Shown here: in pieces, positions 1-10,993 of the stretch
Numbering within the stretch: the stretch's first letter is position 1
Layout of the letters: every line of letters begins with the position of its first letter
From: Venturia oleaginea
Lineage: Eukaryota > Ascomycota > Dothideomycetes > Venturiales > Venturiaceae
Assembly (NCBI GenBank): GCA_013176395.1
Contig: JABMLP010000021.1
Coordinates: forward strand, 806,001 to 870,000
Direction of reading: 5' to 3'
DNA: 64,000 nt
Made by a program: the position numbers and the translations under genes
The notes under the pieces: model-generated
What the model saw: the letters and a program-made list of their open reading frames with translations, nothing else
Databases searched by the model: none
Told to the model about the DNA's origin: nothing

Positions 1-371
1 AGAGCGTTCCGATCACTGGTTGGCTGTTCATTGTGAGAAATCATTGAGAAGAGTCTCTAACAAACCCCAATCGGGTACTGTTGTGAAAAGAGCCCCTCCG
101 ACTGATCCGAGATCGCCTTTCTCACCCAAATGAATCTACCACCCCTTGGAAATACATTCTCAAAGCTGCACTTAGGAAAATTGATGATCAAGTCTCATCC
201 GTACTCGTCCTCCCAATTGCATTTGCTAAGATTTTCGAGCCATCTTCATACATATTCCACTACTGCCCTGACCTCAGCCTCGAGAAGCTGGTAGCTTATG
301 ATATGGACCGATGCTGAAGTTGTAGCGAATGGGGTCTTCAAGGCTAAACAGCTTGGACCTCAATGGAAGAT
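1..371. other. left-edge non-coding stretch
   Basis: No reading frame with recognisable coding content or start was found. It lies downstream of the minus-strand frame that ends at 372, so it may hold that gene's 3' untranslated region. Confidence 0.4.
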
Positions 372-1058
372 TCAGGTTTTCGTTACCCTGGCTAGTCTCA
401 CAAAGGTGGCACATGCCATCTCGACAAAGACATTGAGGTTGTAGTCGCAACACTTCTGTCGTTCAGTGTGACAAGGATCGGCGGCGGGGTCGGTCTTGCA
501 GTACATGCCCGGAAAGTCGATTTCGGTGTCGACTGACGGGAACATCGACCATGCCATCGCGAGCGGATTTTCATTCCAGTAATGCTTGAGTAGAAGCAGA
601 AGGCCTTCCTCATTGAAATCTCGTAAGTTGAGGTCACTGACCGATTCTTCCAATTTGTCCATCAGTAGCAACTCGATTCCCCTCAATTCCCTCCTGGAAC
701 TGGTGTATCTGGATTGCGCACTTCCACCAGTCTTGAACCATTTGGTCGCTTGGATAGTCATGAGATTCCCTGTCGCCGTCCTTTTCCGACCCTCAAACGC
801 GGAATTGGTTTCGCCTGCTGCCTGTACCAGGTTGTGGTTGTCCCCAACGAGTCGTTCCAGAATAGAATAGGAAGTGTTCGAGTTATGAATTTCGAGCAAG
901 TAGCAGAAAATCCGCTTGGCGTGCTTGGCAACTACCTTGTCCTTTTGAATCACCTCTTTGCGTATCAAGTGGAAGTCGTTGTGGTATAGAGGTTGAACTG
1001 CAGCAGCGTTGTAACGTTTCCTCAATGTGGCAATCCTGGAGCTGGACGTTTGCTGCAC
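372..1058 (-). CDS. hypothetical protein, 5' end unresolved
   Basis: An open frame of about 228 codons runs on the minus strand to a stop at 372. I do not recognise the family. The frame opens after a TAA near 1065 and its first codon is GTG, so in a eukaryote the true start must be an in-frame ATG (the first lies about 100 codons in) or an upstream exon that I could not fix. The C-terminal part has a run of six cysteines and aromatic residues (around WNENPLAMAWSMF and CCDYNLNVF) that looks protein-like. There is no signal peptide or transmembrane segment. Its neighbour at 1326 is an F-box-like gene on the opposite strand. It could also be a decayed gene. Confidence 0.3.
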   Translation of the reverse strand: MQQTSSSRIATLRKRYNAAAVQPLYHNDFHLIRKEVIQKDKVVAKHAKRIFCYLLEIHNSNTSYSILERLVGDNHNLVQAAGETNSAFEGRKRTATGNLMTIQATKWFKTGGSAQSRYTSSRRELRGIELLLMDKLEESVSDLNLRDFNEEGLLLLLKHYWNENPLAMAWSMFPSVDTEIDFPGMYCKTDPAADPCHTERQKCCDYNLNVFVEMACATFVRLARVTKT

Positions 1059-1325
1059 CTCACGTTAGAATTTGATGTTATTCTAAGAAGTGCCCGGTGC
1101 CGAATCTCGCCGAAGCCTCCAAGAATGGATTTTCTGCTGGAATTACTGCGAGAATCTGGGCATGGGAGGAGTGAAGACGAAGTCGGCAAGAAGCAGGACT
1201 GGGAGTAGGGCACAAGGGCGAGCTGGCCTTATTTGCTCCATCCTCCTCTTGACAACAAAATCAACAATTAGCTCACCAAGCCACATCAGCATCACATCGA
1301 CTCCTCCACCACGCGCCTCTAAATT

Positions 1326-2184
1326 ATGGCTCGTAAATGGCGGCTCCATGCTCAGGCGCAACGGCGCAAGCGATGGGAGAAGAAAGCTGCAAAGCAGCGC
1401 AGCAACGAAATCAAGCAGAAGTTCAAAATACAAGCTGCGGTAATTATACGAACTCCATCGAAGTTGGGCATCTCTCTACTGGCAACAGAATTATAGATCC
1501 GCGATAAGAACATCCCACAACCAGCCACCTTCCTCACCTTCCCAGCAGAAATCCGTCAGATGATATTATCTCGCGCATTTGAAACCGATTTCGAAAGCGT
1601 CAATGATGGCTATATATTGCGTACTGCCGTCTCTATCATCTTATCAAAACACCTTTTGATACGGCATGTTGACATACTCCGAGAAGTCAACTCGAGAATC
1701 CGGGACGACGTGGACTATATCCAAAAGGAAATGAAGAAAAGGCTCGACAGTGAACTGCCAGAGTGCGATAGGTGGATAGAGGATTGGTACCACGACCTTG
1801 CTCAGAAGTACTCTAACAGACCTGAGTACCAAACAGATAGCACGTGGCTTGAATGGTTAAAATGGTATTATACTTGGGCGCGTGCTTGGTCGGGTCGTTT
1901 GGCGGAATATCGGTGGCCACCGCTTCAATGAGATCGAATTGTTGCTTTTCAGGTTGTCCAAAGATACAGGGCCATGGATGGCCAACTGGGGTCATGCAGC
2001 CAATGCTTTGAGGACAGCAAAATTCGAGTGGATTGGCAAGAAAGTGTTCGGAGAAAACTGGACATACAGAAAAGGACGTGTGGGGTGTCTAGAAAGGTGC
2101 GGGGCAGAGCAAGATGACAATACTAAGTTGGGATGTTTGTCGATTTGCCGTGCAGAGCGAGCGCTGATATCCTGCAGTGGATGA
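1326..2184 (+). CDS. F-box-like protein, three-exon model
   Basis: Proposed exons are 1326-1439, 1497-1864 and 1953-2184, giving 237 aa. Both introns (57 and 88 nt) have GT...AG ends, the second with a pyrimidine-rich TTGCTTTTCAG acceptor. The first 38 residues are very basic (MARKWRLHAQAQRRKRWEK), as in many fungal short F-box proteins. At about residues 44-57 comes the F-box-like core FLTFPAEIRQMIL, expected to bind Skp1 in an SCF ubiquitin ligase; no substrate-binding repeats follow. If the second intron is retained, translation stops at 1931 and gives 182 aa. The ATG at 1326 is the first in frame. The F-box role is inferred from the short LPxEIR..I pattern alone, so it is uncertain. Confidence 0.5.
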
Positions 2185-2348
2185 GCGAAAGAAGTGCTTC
2201 GAGAGGACTGGACCTTTGACTCTGTTGGTGAGATTTTCACGGAGCAGACATAATAAAGGCTTGTAGAGATGATTTCTCCAAGACCATGTTTCCGTGCGAT
2301 GTTATCTATCCTTTCAGCGATTGAGTGAAGCGCATTCAAATCACCACG
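1932..2348. other. exon 3 of the F-box-like gene, then a short spacer
   Basis: Positions 1953-2184 are taken as the last exon of the preceding gene. From 2185 to 2348 nothing supportable was seen; a 158-codon frame on the opposite strand is antisense to two F-box-like stretches and is treated as a shadow. Confidence 0.35.
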
Positions 2349-2537
2349 ATGGCTCAAGCCACACGCCCTCCAAAAGGTTTCCTCGATCTCCCGCACGAAG
2401 TACGTAAAGAAATTCTCATCTATAATTTGAGCAACAACGACAGCCTGGACCACTTCATTAAACAACACGACCCCAGTTGTCAGATATATTCAAAGTCTAC
2501 ATGCCAGTTCTTTGCTTGGATTTCGATCTCGAAGTGA
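2349..2537 (+). pseudogene. F-box-like N-terminal fragment
   Basis: A 62-codon frame begins with ATG and reads MAQATRPPKGFLDLPHEVRKE, with the GFLDLPxEVRxEIL pattern of fungal F-box-like proteins. It stops at 2537, right after the motif region. Normal relatives continue for 150-300 residues. No convincing splice donor joins it to downstream coding sequence; the next candidate intron would be only about 21 nt. I read it as the broken 5' end of a second F-box-like gene beside the copy at 1326, but a short functional protein cannot be excluded. Confidence 0.4.
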
Positions 2538-4278
2538 GAGACTTAAATTGACAGAAGGATTCCATACCTAGAAGACGAGTTTCTAAACCATACACGATTA
2601 CAGTAGGGCCTTTTAACCCTTCGACCTAAGTAAGCAAGTATCATTTCTTGATTTTGTCGAATATGGCACATCCCGACATTGTGTAGGACGTGACTATAAG
2701 TGGAGAAGAAATGGATGGAGACTAGATTTCGTCGGAGCGACAGGGATGACGGTCTGTAGTGTTCTACGAGAGAAATAAGAGCAACAAGGAAGGTCACGAG
2801 ATTGACATTCGACAAAACTGGAAGCAGCACCTTTAATTCCTGAATACCACTGGCACCATGTGTCTTGCTGAATGCTCGGGTGTGAAGAGCTCGCTCGCAA
2901 TAGTACAAGCGTGTCGATGAAAAGCCTGAAGATGAGAGGAAGATTCTTTAATTTGACAAGATCCAGACTGAGCAAGACACTGTCCGTGATCTTGGAGTCA
3001 TTGCTAATAGTTTCGCTTGGTGATGGAGAGAATGAGATGAAAAGGCGGAGGTTGAAGGTACTCATTCATTGGGCCCTTGCCAAGACATAGGAGCTTACCA
3101 ACCAGCATTAATTATTAGTGGGTTACACGACTTCCAACATCGACAAACAATATCGATATCAACAAATCCTCGAGAACGCTTCACCCATCATCAACATCCA
3201 TCAAACAACCAGCAAATAAAGGATCTTGACGGGATGATATAGAACCCTATCAGTCGGATTTCTCGGGCAAGTTTCGACACGCTTCCGCCACGGCCTTCGC
3301 TAGTCTATTCTTCTACAGCAAGAAGACGCACTTACCTTCACTTGAATCTCTCTTGATGATCGATTAGCACGCTGGTACTCGTAGTTGCGATTCTCACATG
3401 CCCACATCGTTGGTGAGGTAGGTTTCGTAGAGGAATATCGATTTTAGAATGCCCCCCAGAGTCGACAACAAACAAGCACGTCTTGCCTGTTAAGGGCTGT
3501 ACTTTAAGGTGGTCAGTGAATATATTCGACCTAATGAAACTGGCATAGGACGGACAGCTTGTTGAGCTCATACTGTGGCCACATGCGGAAATTGCAGCCA
3601 TAGATCCCTTGGTGCGATTGATATCCGAGGAACGGACAACGAAAAGTATTAGGGTTGCAACGTGATTAGCAAATTTCTCTAGAGGTACGATTCATCGATT
3701 GGTATTTCGAAGGTTGCCTCAACTAATTTACTGCCAGTATAATCGTTCCAAATTTCAGAGACCAGCGAAAGGTGCCCCCCTCAAAACATGAGGACGCCGA
3801 CCCAGCCCAAGTTTTCAACGAAAGTATCTAAGTTGTTTGTCTCACACCCAAAGCTCGATCGATTAGCGTTTGGCCTTCGCTCATTGAAGCGACTTGCTAC
3901 AATACTGGGGATGAATTGAGATTGAGGAAATTCTCAGTTGCTTTGCATCGATCATGTGGGCTGGTCTAGGACCCGAACAACAGCGATCGAATGTTGGTAC
4001 CGTCCTTGGTCTGGACTTTCTTGTCCACCACTTTCCTGAAGTAATTGTTATCGATGCCATTCTTCAGCACGTCAACTCTGCTCGGCTCCTTCATCTATTA
4101 AGTTGCTAGCAATGAATGATCGCCCTGCTCGAGAAACAACTCACGTGGATCGCCCAATCCTGTCCAGGCTGGTCAGCACGAGTCACAAGACCCAATTGGA
4201 CACCCCAGTCGCGAGTCGCAGCATAGCGTCAAGGCACCGATCCATTGAATATGCCACGGTTGGAACGGTAAATTTGCT
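2538..4278. other. long stretch without a supportable gene
   Basis: Frames up to about 120 codons occur on both strands (for example 2694-3065 minus and 3338-3601 minus), but none shows a family motif, a sensible intron chain or an upstream ATG. The stretch from 2560 to 3090 may be further decayed remains of the F-box-like gene at 2349. Confidence 0.35.
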
Positions 4279-4977
4279 TTACCACAGTACATGTCTCACC
4301 AACGCCTCATCGTCCTGCTGAAGAGGATCGTAGCCAGTTCCCACCACACTGCAGCTTCTCAGTTTGTGCATGCTTACAAGCGTCTTTCTGATGTAGGATT
4401 CGTTCCAGGGCCCGCTGCCAATGTAGATGTGTTTGATTTCCGAATATTTGCTTTGATGGTCGAGCTGGTGGTCAGGTCCACAGCCCTGAGGAAGGAGTCC
4501 ATCTCGAAATCCTTGCGAGAATTTCATGTAAAAGATGTTATCGCCGTACAGTATGGGGAGAGCCTCTTCATACAGCATCTTACAGCAGCGCAGGAGTTGA
4601 GCAGATGCTTGGAGACTCGGGCGATAACAGCTGTTTGATCTGGTACGTGCGCCTGGTGGGGACACGCCTTGGGGAATTGGATCTTCATCTGTCCAGTACG
4701 TAGGATCTTTTGAGACGTACAATTTAAGGTCGACGACGCCTATGGCCATGAGGCACTTGAGGATTCTGTCGCGGAGTTCCCGCTGGATAGTGAGAAGGGT
4801 CGGAGGTGGTGTCTTCGGGGTGCTGGACACTGCAACTTTGACCTTCCGATATTGCTCTCCACGGTTTCTTGCTTTCTTTCGCGTGCTGGATTTGTTGTTA
4901 TCGACTGCTGCTACTTCATTCTTAGCCTTAGACGGATTGGTCCGCTTTCGATCGGGCCGCTTATATTGCTTGGCCAT
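4279..4977 (-). CDS. DUF7730-like/F-box-like protein
   Basis: A single exon of 232 aa begins with an ATG at 4975-4977 and ends with TAA at 4279-4281. The N-terminal 55 residues are lysine/arginine rich and look like a nuclear-localising tail. Then comes LLTIQRELRDRILKCL, an F-box-like LP/LxxELRDxI helix. Around residues 130-160 is LRCCKMLYEEALPILYGDN, the pattern seen in the large fungal DUF7730 family (CRxLYxEALxxLYxxNxF). Function is unknown. The protein ends abruptly at VRHVLW, slightly short for the family, so a missing 3' exon is possible. A decayed relative lies 470 bp upstream in the same orientation. Confidence 0.55.
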   Translation of the reverse strand: MAKQYKRPDRKRTNPSKAKNEVAAVDNNKSSTRKKARNRGEQYRKVKVAVSSTPKTPPPTLLTIQRELRDRILKCLMAIGVVDLKLYVSKDPTYWTDEDPIPQGVSPPGARTRSNSCYRPSLQASAQLLRCCKMLYEEALPILYGDNIFYMKFSQGFRDGLLPQGCGPDHQLDHQSKYSEIKHIYIGSGPWNESYIRKTLVSMHKLRSCSVVGTGYDPLQQDDEALVRHVLW

Positions 4978-5443
4978 GGTGGCTTAGTGAACAGGCTATC
5001 ACTGTGTCGGTTTTGGAGTGGTTTTTGTCGGTCTCTTGTTTTGTCACGCTTTTTGTCATCAACACGAAGGTTTGTCAAAACAAGAAGACCCTTTTTTGTC
5101 ACTACGGTCACCTGCTTCAGTCTTATAACGGACTCTACAACTGTCATATTCGCATGCAATTTAAGTGCTTGTTAGAGAGAATGGTCACAGGATACAAGTA
5201 TTCGGTGCTTTACTTGATTAGAAGTTTAGGAATAATGGCCATGCTGAAATAGAACATCCCTACGAAGGCAGAGCGCTTCTTCACGGGAATTCCCAGTACC
5301 CCGAATATCCTTTTTCTGTTGATAGTCCATGCCGGCCATCATGTCTTGAATTACACGATGCTGAAGTACAGCCAACTTCCAAGAGCACATTCAGTCTCCA
5401 TTTGACATATTTACTTGGGCCAAATTTTGAAACAGGATATTCT
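4978..5443. other. spacer between the DUF7730-like gene and its decayed relative
   Basis: No gene supported. It should contain the promoter of the minus-strand gene that starts at 4977. Open frames here on the plus strand are short, hydrophobic and lack motifs. Confidence 0.35.
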
Positions 5444-5720
5444 TCATCGTGACCGGACTCTTTCTAGATTCTCCACAACATTCGTCTTGACCATGCACTT
5501 GGAAGTCATCCCTTGAACAGAAGCACCTGAGATTTCATGGTCGCCAACATCTTGAACACCGTTTCCCTTATCCAGGCAGTAAACGCTGTATATGTGCTTG
5601 ATTTCCACTCTGATCGTGGAACTCCAAAAGCCTCTTGGCCGGATTCCATCATTGAAGTATAGAACGTGTTCGCCACACAAGATTTTGAGAAGATTTTTGA
5701 CGGCTCCGATGGCGCCGCCA
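5444..5720 (-). pseudogene. DUF7730-like C-terminal fragment
   Basis: The minus strand reads ILCGEHVLYFNDGIRPRGFW and then VEIKHIYSVY. This matches, in the same order, ILYGDNIFYMKFSQGFRDG and SEIKHIYIGSG of the intact gene at 4279-4977. No ATG start, F-box-like N-terminus or CCKMLYEEAL-type segment precedes it. I therefore read it as the leftover middle of a duplicated DUF7730-like gene. The resemblance is a short by-eye alignment, so the call is tentative. Confidence 0.4.
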
Positions 5721-5962
5721 TGCTTTTGGTTGTTGATTGTCCAAAATGTTAACCAGCAGCATCACTAGGAGGTAATCTTATCACCTCAGCCTTGTCGCGG
5801 CCAACTGTACCGAGAAAAGCCGATTGGACGGTTTCCCCGCAATTCACATCGCGACCTCTCCAAGACTCGCAAAAACACCAATATCGTCCTCATGGCATTA
5901 AATCTAATATCGTCTCCACCCAATTACCCAAGCGCTACCTTTACGGCCAATTTACATACAAA

Positions 5963-7333
5963 ATGGCAACCTCCATGAACTTCTCCCTACCTCAAGACCT
6001 CGTCGACTACCTCGCCAAAATCGACGCGTTCATCGAGAAGGAAATAAAACCACTACAGAACGAGAACGATAACCAACGATTCTTCGACCATCGCCGCGAG
6101 CACTCGCGTACAGATTGGGATAATAGCGGTGTACCACGTCAAGAGTGGGAAGGTCTGATGCATGAAGCAGCCCGGCGCGCCGACAAAGCAGGATTCTATC
6201 GATTCTCCTTGCCAAAAGAGTATGGAGGAGATCAACCCGAGGGATCAAAAGGGCGAGGAGCAAATCTGTGGATGGCTGTAATCCGTGAGCATTTGGCTGC
6301 GAAGGGGCTGGGGTTGTTCAATGATTTGCAGACGGAGCATTCTATCGTTGGGAATTTTCCGGATGTGATTATGGTGAGGGATTTTGGGAGTAAAGAGCAG
6401 AAGGACTTGTTGATTGGCGGGAGATTCAAGGGAGAGACGAGGGTTACGTTCGGGCTTACGGAACCGAAACATGGGAGTGATGCTACGTGGATGGAGACAA
6501 AGGCTGTCCCTGAGGCGAGGAATGGGGTTGAGGGGTGGAGGATTGATGGAGCTAAGAAGTGGCAGACGGGTATGCACAAGGCAACTCATTGCTTCATTTT
6601 CGCAAGGACGGGCAGTAAGAATGGGGACACCGGTGGAATATCATGTTTCATCGTTCCTCCCACGACTCCAGGCTTCCAGATTGAAAGCTACGAATGGTAG
6701 ACTCTTTCCTCACCCCTTCACCATGTTTGCAGAAGACTAACGATACCAGGACCCTCAACATGCCGACAGACCACGCAACAATCTCCTTAACAAACGTCTG
6801 GGTGCCCTCAACCTCCATAATTGGCCCCCTCCACAACGGCCTCGCCATAGCCCAAGCTTTCGTCCATGAAAACCGCATCCGTCAAGCCGCCTCCTCCCTC
6901 GGCGCAGCCCTCTACTGCATAAACCAATCCATAACCTACGCTAACGAACGAAAACCATTTGGTCAACCCCTATCCCACAATCAAGGCATACAATTCCCAC
7001 TCGTAGAGCTAGCAACGCAATGCGCCATGCTGAGACTTCTCATAAGGCAGACGGCAGACAAAATGGACAAACTGCCTTCTGAGCACAAGATTGAGAAAGA
7101 ATTGGGTATGGAGGTTAGTATGTGTAATTATTGGGCGAATAGGTTGTGCTGTGAGGCTGCGGACAGGGCCATACAAGTTTCACGGTGGGAATGGCTATTG
7201 GCGTGGTAACGCTTTTGAGCACATCTGGAGACATCATCGACGATATCGGATCACGGAGGGTAGTGAGGAGATCCAGATGAGGAAGGTAGCAGCATTTATG
7301 TTTGGATTCGGTGGGAGACTAAGTAAATTGTAG
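5963..7333 (+). CDS. acyl-CoA dehydrogenase (ACAD10/11-like), one-base frameshift
   Basis: Exons are 5963-6696 and 6750-7333; the 53-nt intron contains a GACTAACGA branch-like site. The product is a flavoprotein expected to oxidise acyl-CoA in peroxisome or mitochondrion. Visible family marks are the FAD/substrate segment TEPKHGSDATWMET, the helix ADRAIQV leading into HGGNGY, FEHIWRHHRRYRITEGSEEIQ with the glutamate at the catalytic-base position, and a closing RKVAAF. Full length would be about 439 aa, normal for the family. The frame breaks at the TTT at 7178-7180: up to IQV one frame is used, and HGGNGY onwards needs one T fewer. No intron fits there. So the gene is either a recent pseudogene or carries a read/assembly error. 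The ATG at 5963 is chosen because no earlier in-frame ATG exists. Confidence 0.85.
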
Positions 7334-8424
7334 TGTAGGATATATCATGATTTATCTTTCACTGCCCTCACGAGTCGCGCTCAAGCCTTGTTTACTCCTT
7401 GAAGTCAATCACGTGACAGTTTCGCCGTGCTCGCGTTTTCTACGATGATGCGTCGGTATCAATTTACCGCTAGAGATTTGAGGACTTTGGCAGACAATTC
7501 TATCTGAATCACCATAGACGAAACTGGTTGTGGAGGATGATAGAGTAATGAGTTATTCGTCAACGTTACCTAGTAACTAGACAGGATTGATATAGGGAAA
7601 AAGTCATAATACACCTAGCCTCAAAGAATACTCTGCGTGACAAAATGGGGAATTGGAAATGATAGTGATCTAGTTCATTGACCAGCGTGCGTCTGGTAAT
7701 TCAAAGACACATACTATGTGATACCAATGTCTCGAAATCCCAACCAGTGTACGGCGGAATTATGAATCCCATACTCTCCTAGTTCACGCTTCGGAGATAT
7801 GGACGAAAGGGGTCCCGCCAGTCTTGCTTTATCTTGACATCGATATCAATAATTTCCTGGTGGTGAAATTGAGAGGGCTGCCGGCAAGTGTATGGACACC
7901 ACTTCATAACACAGTAGGTGGTGACTCTGGTCTGAAAATCACGATTGCAGGTGAGGGACGTGAAGAGACAATATACGGAGACGGGAGACGGGAGACAGTA
8001 ATATATTTCTCCAAACTTCCGTGCCTAGCTTCTTGACTCTTTGAACCTCCAGTGCGGAGTCTTTCAAGCCTCGAACTGAGTCTCAAACTACACAATTGAG
8101 GAGGCCAAGCGAACGGTACCCTGTCAATGAGGTGAGAGCATGAGCGAAGTCGTTCATTGCACTCCAGCAAGCCACCGTGATCCACTATACATGGCTATCA
8201 GTAGTCTACTAACTCTCAATCGTGTCATAAACCTCGTGCAGTCTTTGCAGCAAATGCAGCAATTATTTCTCATGAACATGTATTTTGAGCAATTGCGCTC
8301 AGCAAGTGCCTCTGCCGCCCAATCCCGAGACAAATCTCTTGTCTCGGATGCCATCAACACGGTGGAAATAGCAGCACTTGAGCATGCGCTTCGCCAACGC
8401 AAGAAACATTCAAATCAAAAAAGC
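7334..8424. other. intergenic region between convergent genes
   Basis: No gene supported. A plus-strand frame at 8140-8478 (with MAISSLLTLN and a Gln/Met-rich run) overlaps the 3' end of RNase H1 on the other strand and has no known motif. The sequence should include both 3' untranslated regions. Confidence 0.4.
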
Positions 8425-9710
8425 TTACCCATCCACCTCTTGCTTCGTGTCGATCATATCTGGTATAACCTTACCTAAGTCCCTAATCCTCCTCGCCTCC
8501 TCCGCTCCAGCGACTGCGAGCTTATCTGCTTCGTTATTGCCATAGTCAGTCCCATGACCCTTTACCCAGTGGAAGTTCGTTTTCACACCGCTAGTCGCTC
8601 GGTCCCGAATCAAGGCAAGGATTTCTTGTATCAGGTCTTTATTCTCGACATCCTTATTGGCCGAGTTTTTCCAATGGTTCTTTTCCCAATTTGGGAACCA
8701 TGATGTTACACAATTGATGCTGTAATTTGAGTCGCTGTGGATGAGAACATGGCGATTTAGAGGAGAGCAATTGAGCGCACGTTTTATCGCCGATAGCTCC
8801 GCTCGTTGATTCGTCTGTCGTGTTCCTGAGAGAGGTTCTGCCATATTTCTCGGATCCTGGTCCCCAAAGTACACGCCTACGCCTGCCACAGCACCATTTT
8901 TGCCATTGCCACGACATGCGCCATCTGTCCATATCTCGAGTACCTTTGCGAAATCTTCCACTTTGGACACAGGCTTTTTGGCATCTAATTCTTGCTCTGT
9001 TTTGGTACGGAGCTCACCCGTTTCTGGGTCCATTATTAGCCTGCGGTCAAAGCCGTCTTCGGCATCTGCCAGAAGTGGTGCCCAGCCCAGCGGTATCTCG
9101 CCTAGGTCCAGTGCTGCTGCTTTCGATTTTGTGGTCTTTGTTTTCTTGGAGGCAGGCCCCGAAGAGTCTGTCTCTCGAGCTGCGGAGGATATGGATGGGG
9201 TTCCGTCATTGATGCCCATAGCTACGAATGCCTCGGCCTCAGCTCTTGTCGTGAACTTTCTGTGTTTTGGTCCCTTCCATCCTGTGATCTGCTTCTGCGC
9301 TTCTGGCCATTCGGTGTAGATGCCCGGTATGTGGCCGCTCTGTACTGCATAGAATTTCTTGGGAGTTGCGCTGGATGGAGGTGAGCTTCCTGTCTTCATG
9401 AACGCCTCTGCTTCCGTGAGAGATGTAAACGACTTGTCTAATGGATGTTAGCGAGCGGTTTCATTGAGTAGCTATTAGTGTTTCTACATATGGCACCAGG
9501 GAATCCTTTGACTTGGTCAATGCAATCCGCCCAGCTGTGATAGATCTCTGGCACTTTGCCAGTCTTGACGGCGTAGAATTTGAGATTATTGCCTCGTTTC
9601 CGCTTCAGACTGGATGTCGTCGTCTTCGCTGACTTTTCTGATTTGACGTCGTCGACAGGACCGGCGGCTTTCAAAGCCTGCGCCGTGAGCTGGGTCTTTG
9701 CAGCAGTCAT
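8425..9710 (-). CDS. RNH1: ribonuclease H1 with two hybrid-binding domains
   Basis: Exons are 9488-9710 and 8425-9437, giving 411 aa. The 50-nt intron (donor GTAGAA, acceptor CATTAG) restores GFPGAIYKSFTSLTEAEAF, the second half of the first domain. It degrades the RNA strand of RNA:DNA hybrids, acting in R-loop and primer removal. Two N-terminal viroplasmin-like hybrid-binding domains begin with LKFYAVKTGKVPEIY (about residue 44) and KFYAVQSGHIPGIY (about 102). The RNase H fold spans roughly 240-395. Its four acidic residues are visible in WTDGACRGNG, QRAELSAI, IHSDSNYS and NNEADKLA, so the enzyme should be active. The first ATG is at 9708-9710; the same frame stays open upstream and reads as Arg/Ser-rich sequence like a mitochondrial leader, but has no ATG. 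Confidence 0.95.
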
Positions 9711-10396
9711 ATTGAAGTGGATCGCTTGGTCGAGACCGAAGAGTCTTGGTCGTTGAAAAGATTGGAAGGAGAGAGTGGAGCAATGGATCGGCCGGCTCAG
9801 TCGTGAGAAGAGAGGAAATGGGCTGAGCGAAGAACACGAAGACGTACGTAAGATGCAGCGAGGTGACCTTAGGCGTGTACCAAGTATGGCAAGGCCACGT
9901 ACGTTGAACACAGCCACTGGGACGGCGATTTAAAGAGGACGTCGTTCTTGGAGGAAGGGTTGTCAGATGGGTCAGGTTCCGCTGAGGGGTGTGACGAGCA
10001 AGGGATAGAAGGGGTCAGTGGTGAGTGAGGAGGTGGGAGATGCCAGGCAGGGCACAACCTTTCCTATCAGAAACAAGTCGACGTGGTCAAGTTCTGAGAT
10101 CCAATCTCCATGTGCACGCTGAAGAGAGAGCCAGTGAATTGCAATTGGATGTATGGTTGTGTATAAATTGTATCTAGTGATGGTATTGTTTTACAAACGC
10201 GCTGTTAACGCGTCTAGGCACTATGTAGAATAATATGTCATGCAGATGGGCATTCGTGAGCTTGAACTTGCCGAGCTGCTTCAGACGCGTGATTGCTCAA
10301 CCTCGTGACCCACTCCCCTACGAAGCTGATCTTCGACACCCTTCGCCGCGCAAACAGTTCTTGGGATATCCAAAAACAACACTAACTCAGCCAGTC
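9711..10396. other. divergent promoter region, RNase H1 and DUF202 gene
   Basis: About 690 bp separates the two divergent start codons. No gene supported. The RNase H1 frame remains open to about 9917 on the minus strand without an ATG; an alternative upstream exon cannot be excluded. Confidence 0.4.
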
Positions 10397-10993
10397 ATGT
10401 TTGAAGTAAGTTCCACCACATGTTCCATTTACGAACTTGGTCGAGGTGATAGAGATTGTCAGCAGCTAAGGCCGACTTCGAGTCAGAAAAGCTATCGGTT
10501 CAACCTCAGCTCCTGATCCGGATAGTCTGATCTATGCAGTCTTAATTGTGCCGCAAACCTGCATCATTTTCCTGACTTTGTGTAGGGTCGCAATCCCCAA
10601 GACAATTATCATCTTCGGCTCCACCGCGCTCGTTCGATCGAGTTGACGTCCGAGGAGCTGGTCGAGATCAGAGCTGCGCAGCGGACTTTCGAAGGTGCCT
10701 ACATCAGAACGGCGCTGGGTCAATTTTCGTTTTCTCTCGTGGTGTTGAAGATCTTCACATCTGAATTCTACGCTATTGGTGCTTTATTCGCGCTGTACGG
10801 AGCTGGCATTCTGGGCATTTCTTTATTCAGGAGACAACAAGGAAACAAGCAATTCTTTTCTGAGATGGGCGAAGACGGACTACACCGAAAGAAGTTCAGA
10901 ACATCTGGAAACGTTGTCTCCGTCCTGACGGCGCTGAGCATTGGCGCGTACATTTCATTGCTGGTCTTGACCTTCAAACTTAAAGCAATTTGA
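10397..10993 (+). CDS. DUF202 small membrane protein
   Basis: Exons are 10397-10405 (only ATG TTT GAA) and 10586-10993, 138 aa. The 180-nt intron has a strong GTAAGT donor and a TTTGTGTAG acceptor. The joined start is MFEGRNPQDNYHLRLHRARS, followed by the family segment RTFEGAYIRTALGQ that opens the first of three transmembrane helices. Helices lie at about residues 45-62, 67-85 and 112-134, the last closing the protein. DUF202 proteins are small integral membrane proteins of unknown function, bacterial and fungal, some vacuolar. The tiny first exon is inferred from the splice signals. Without it, no in-frame ATG would precede the conserved part. Confidence 0.75.

Noticed and set aside
1992..2468. 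158-codon minus-strand frame
   Set aside because: Antisense to the last F-box-like exon and to the second F-box-like fragment; no motif, and it lacks a good start context.
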